Shown piece by piece: positions 5,437 through 6,077 of a stretch of DNA of 6,077 bases. The DNA is from an uncultured Clostridia bacterium (GTDB lineage: Bacteria > Bacillota > Clostridia > TANB77 > CAG-508). The stretch's first letter is position 1; every line of letters starts with the position of its first letter. The translations under genes and the position numbers were made by a program. The notes below the pieces were generated by a model. It was not told the origin of the DNA. It saw nothing but the letters and a program-made list of their open reading frames with translations, and did not search any database. The stretch lies in NCBI GenBank assembly GCA_948585895.1, contig CAPBNZ010000003.1, positions 34,067-40,143 of the forward strand, given 5' to 3'.

Positions 5437-6077
5437 ATGAAAAATAAGACCTTACAAAGAATGTATAAAATGTTAAAACCACAAACAAAATCCATAGCTA
5501 TGATATCCATTTTAGCAGTTTTAATTAATATTGGCGAAGTAGTAAAGCCATATTTAATAAAAATTGTTATTGACGATTATCTAAGTGTTAATTTATATCA
5601 GCAAGGAATCATGACGATAGGAAAAATAGGAGCCATTTATATTGGAATTGTCATCATAGGAAATGTTTTAGACTTTATTGTTACAACTGCTACCAGTATG
5701 ATGGGAGAAAATGTTATCTATTCTATACGAAATAAATTATATACCTATACACAATATGCCAATATTCCTTTTCACGATAAGACACCAGCTGGAACACTTT
5801 TTGTTAGGATAACTAGTGATGTAGAAGATATTACAACTTTATTTAAAGAAGTTATTACTAAATTTATCAAAGATATTCTAATGGTAATTGCTTTTATAGT
5901 TATGATGTTGTCACTAAATTACAAATTAGCTCTTTTATCGTTTTTAGTCATTCCTTTGGTAATTGTAACATCATTCATTATTACTAAAATTAGCAATAAA
6001 TTGCAAGAATACTCAAAAATGGTAAAAACTAAACTAAATATTTTTTTAGCAGAATCTATTTATGGTGTCAAGTTAAT
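5437..6077 (+). CDS. ABC exporter half, N-terminal part (BmrD/YheH-like partner), runs off the window
   Basis: ATG at 5437 follows GAGAGGGA (5423-5430) and starts 16 bases after the preceding exporter gene. The frame is open for 213 full codons to the window edge. The start MKNKTLQRMYKMLKPQTKSI is the usual basic lead-in. Membrane segments lie near residues 19-45, 62-85 and 145-185. The first cytoplasmic loop carries the exporter hallmark FHDKTPAGTLFVRITSDVEDI (113-133), matching the family pattern FFDKTP.G.L..R...D...., which includes the coupling helix that contacts the ATPase domains. Only about a third of a typical 570-600-residue half-transporter is visible, and the ATPase domain lies beyond the window. 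Because its neighbour has a degenerate ATP site, this half is predicted to carry the intact catalytic Glu and H-loop His. Adjacent ABC halves in one operon, the first degenerate, strongly suggest a heterodimer. Confidence 0.9.
   Translation, partial: MKNKTLQRMYKMLKPQTKSIAMISILAVLINIGEVVKPYLIKIVIDDYLSVNLYQQGIMTIGKIGAIYIGIVIIGNVLDFIVTTATSMMGENVIYSIRNKLYTYTQYANIPFHDKTPAGTLFVRITSDVEDITTLFKEVITKFIKDILMVIAFIVMMLSLNYKLALLSFLVIPLVIVTSFIITKISNKLQEYSKMVKTKLNIFLAESIYGVKL

Overview
The window is a low-GC, purine-rich stretch in which every recognisable gene lies on the + strand. Codon use is strongly A/T-ending and Shine-Dalgarno sequences are good. The gene families point to a fermentative member of the Bacillota, most likely a clostridial or gut-type anaerobe. 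The genus cannot be read from this sequence.

Layout. (1) Positions 1-890 hold the 3' nine-tenths of a phosphate acetyltransferase gene (pta). (2) Positions 887-1006 hold a compact symmetrical repeat: two perfect 31-bp inverted arms, each itself a hairpin around a GGGGACGGAGG core. It overlaps the pta stop codon and ends just before the next ribosome binding site. (3) Positions 1022-2212 and 2239-3435 are two complete, tandem, diverged acetate kinase genes. (4) Positions 3436-3672 hold an unrecognised 49-codon ORF with its own ribosome binding site, and a possible promoter. (5) Positions 3673-5420 encode the degenerate half of a heterodimeric ABC exporter, whose first ~19 codons appear to be in a different frame from the rest. 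(6) From 5437 to the window end is the start of a second ABC exporter half, cut off in its membrane domain.

How the genes work together. Pta converts acetyl-CoA and phosphate to acetyl-phosphate, and AckA converts acetyl-phosphate and ADP to acetate and ATP, so genes 1-3 form an acetate-producing, ATP-yielding module with a duplicated last step. The two kinases differ at motifs that are normally invariant: Lys for Asn after the GE of the FTAGxGEN loop in the first, and Val for Gly in MGTR in the second. The two ABC genes look like a BmrC/BmrD (YheI/YheH)-type pair. The first carries the non-canonical nucleotide site (Asp for the catalytic Glu, Asn for the H-loop His). The second should carry the canonical site, but that part lies beyond the window. 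No convincing terminator separates the two modules, so partial co-transcription is possible.

Most worth checking: the repeat between pta and ackA, the frame break at the start of the first ABC gene, the small ORF in the position of a leader peptide, and the motif changes in the two kinases. None of these proves a new system.
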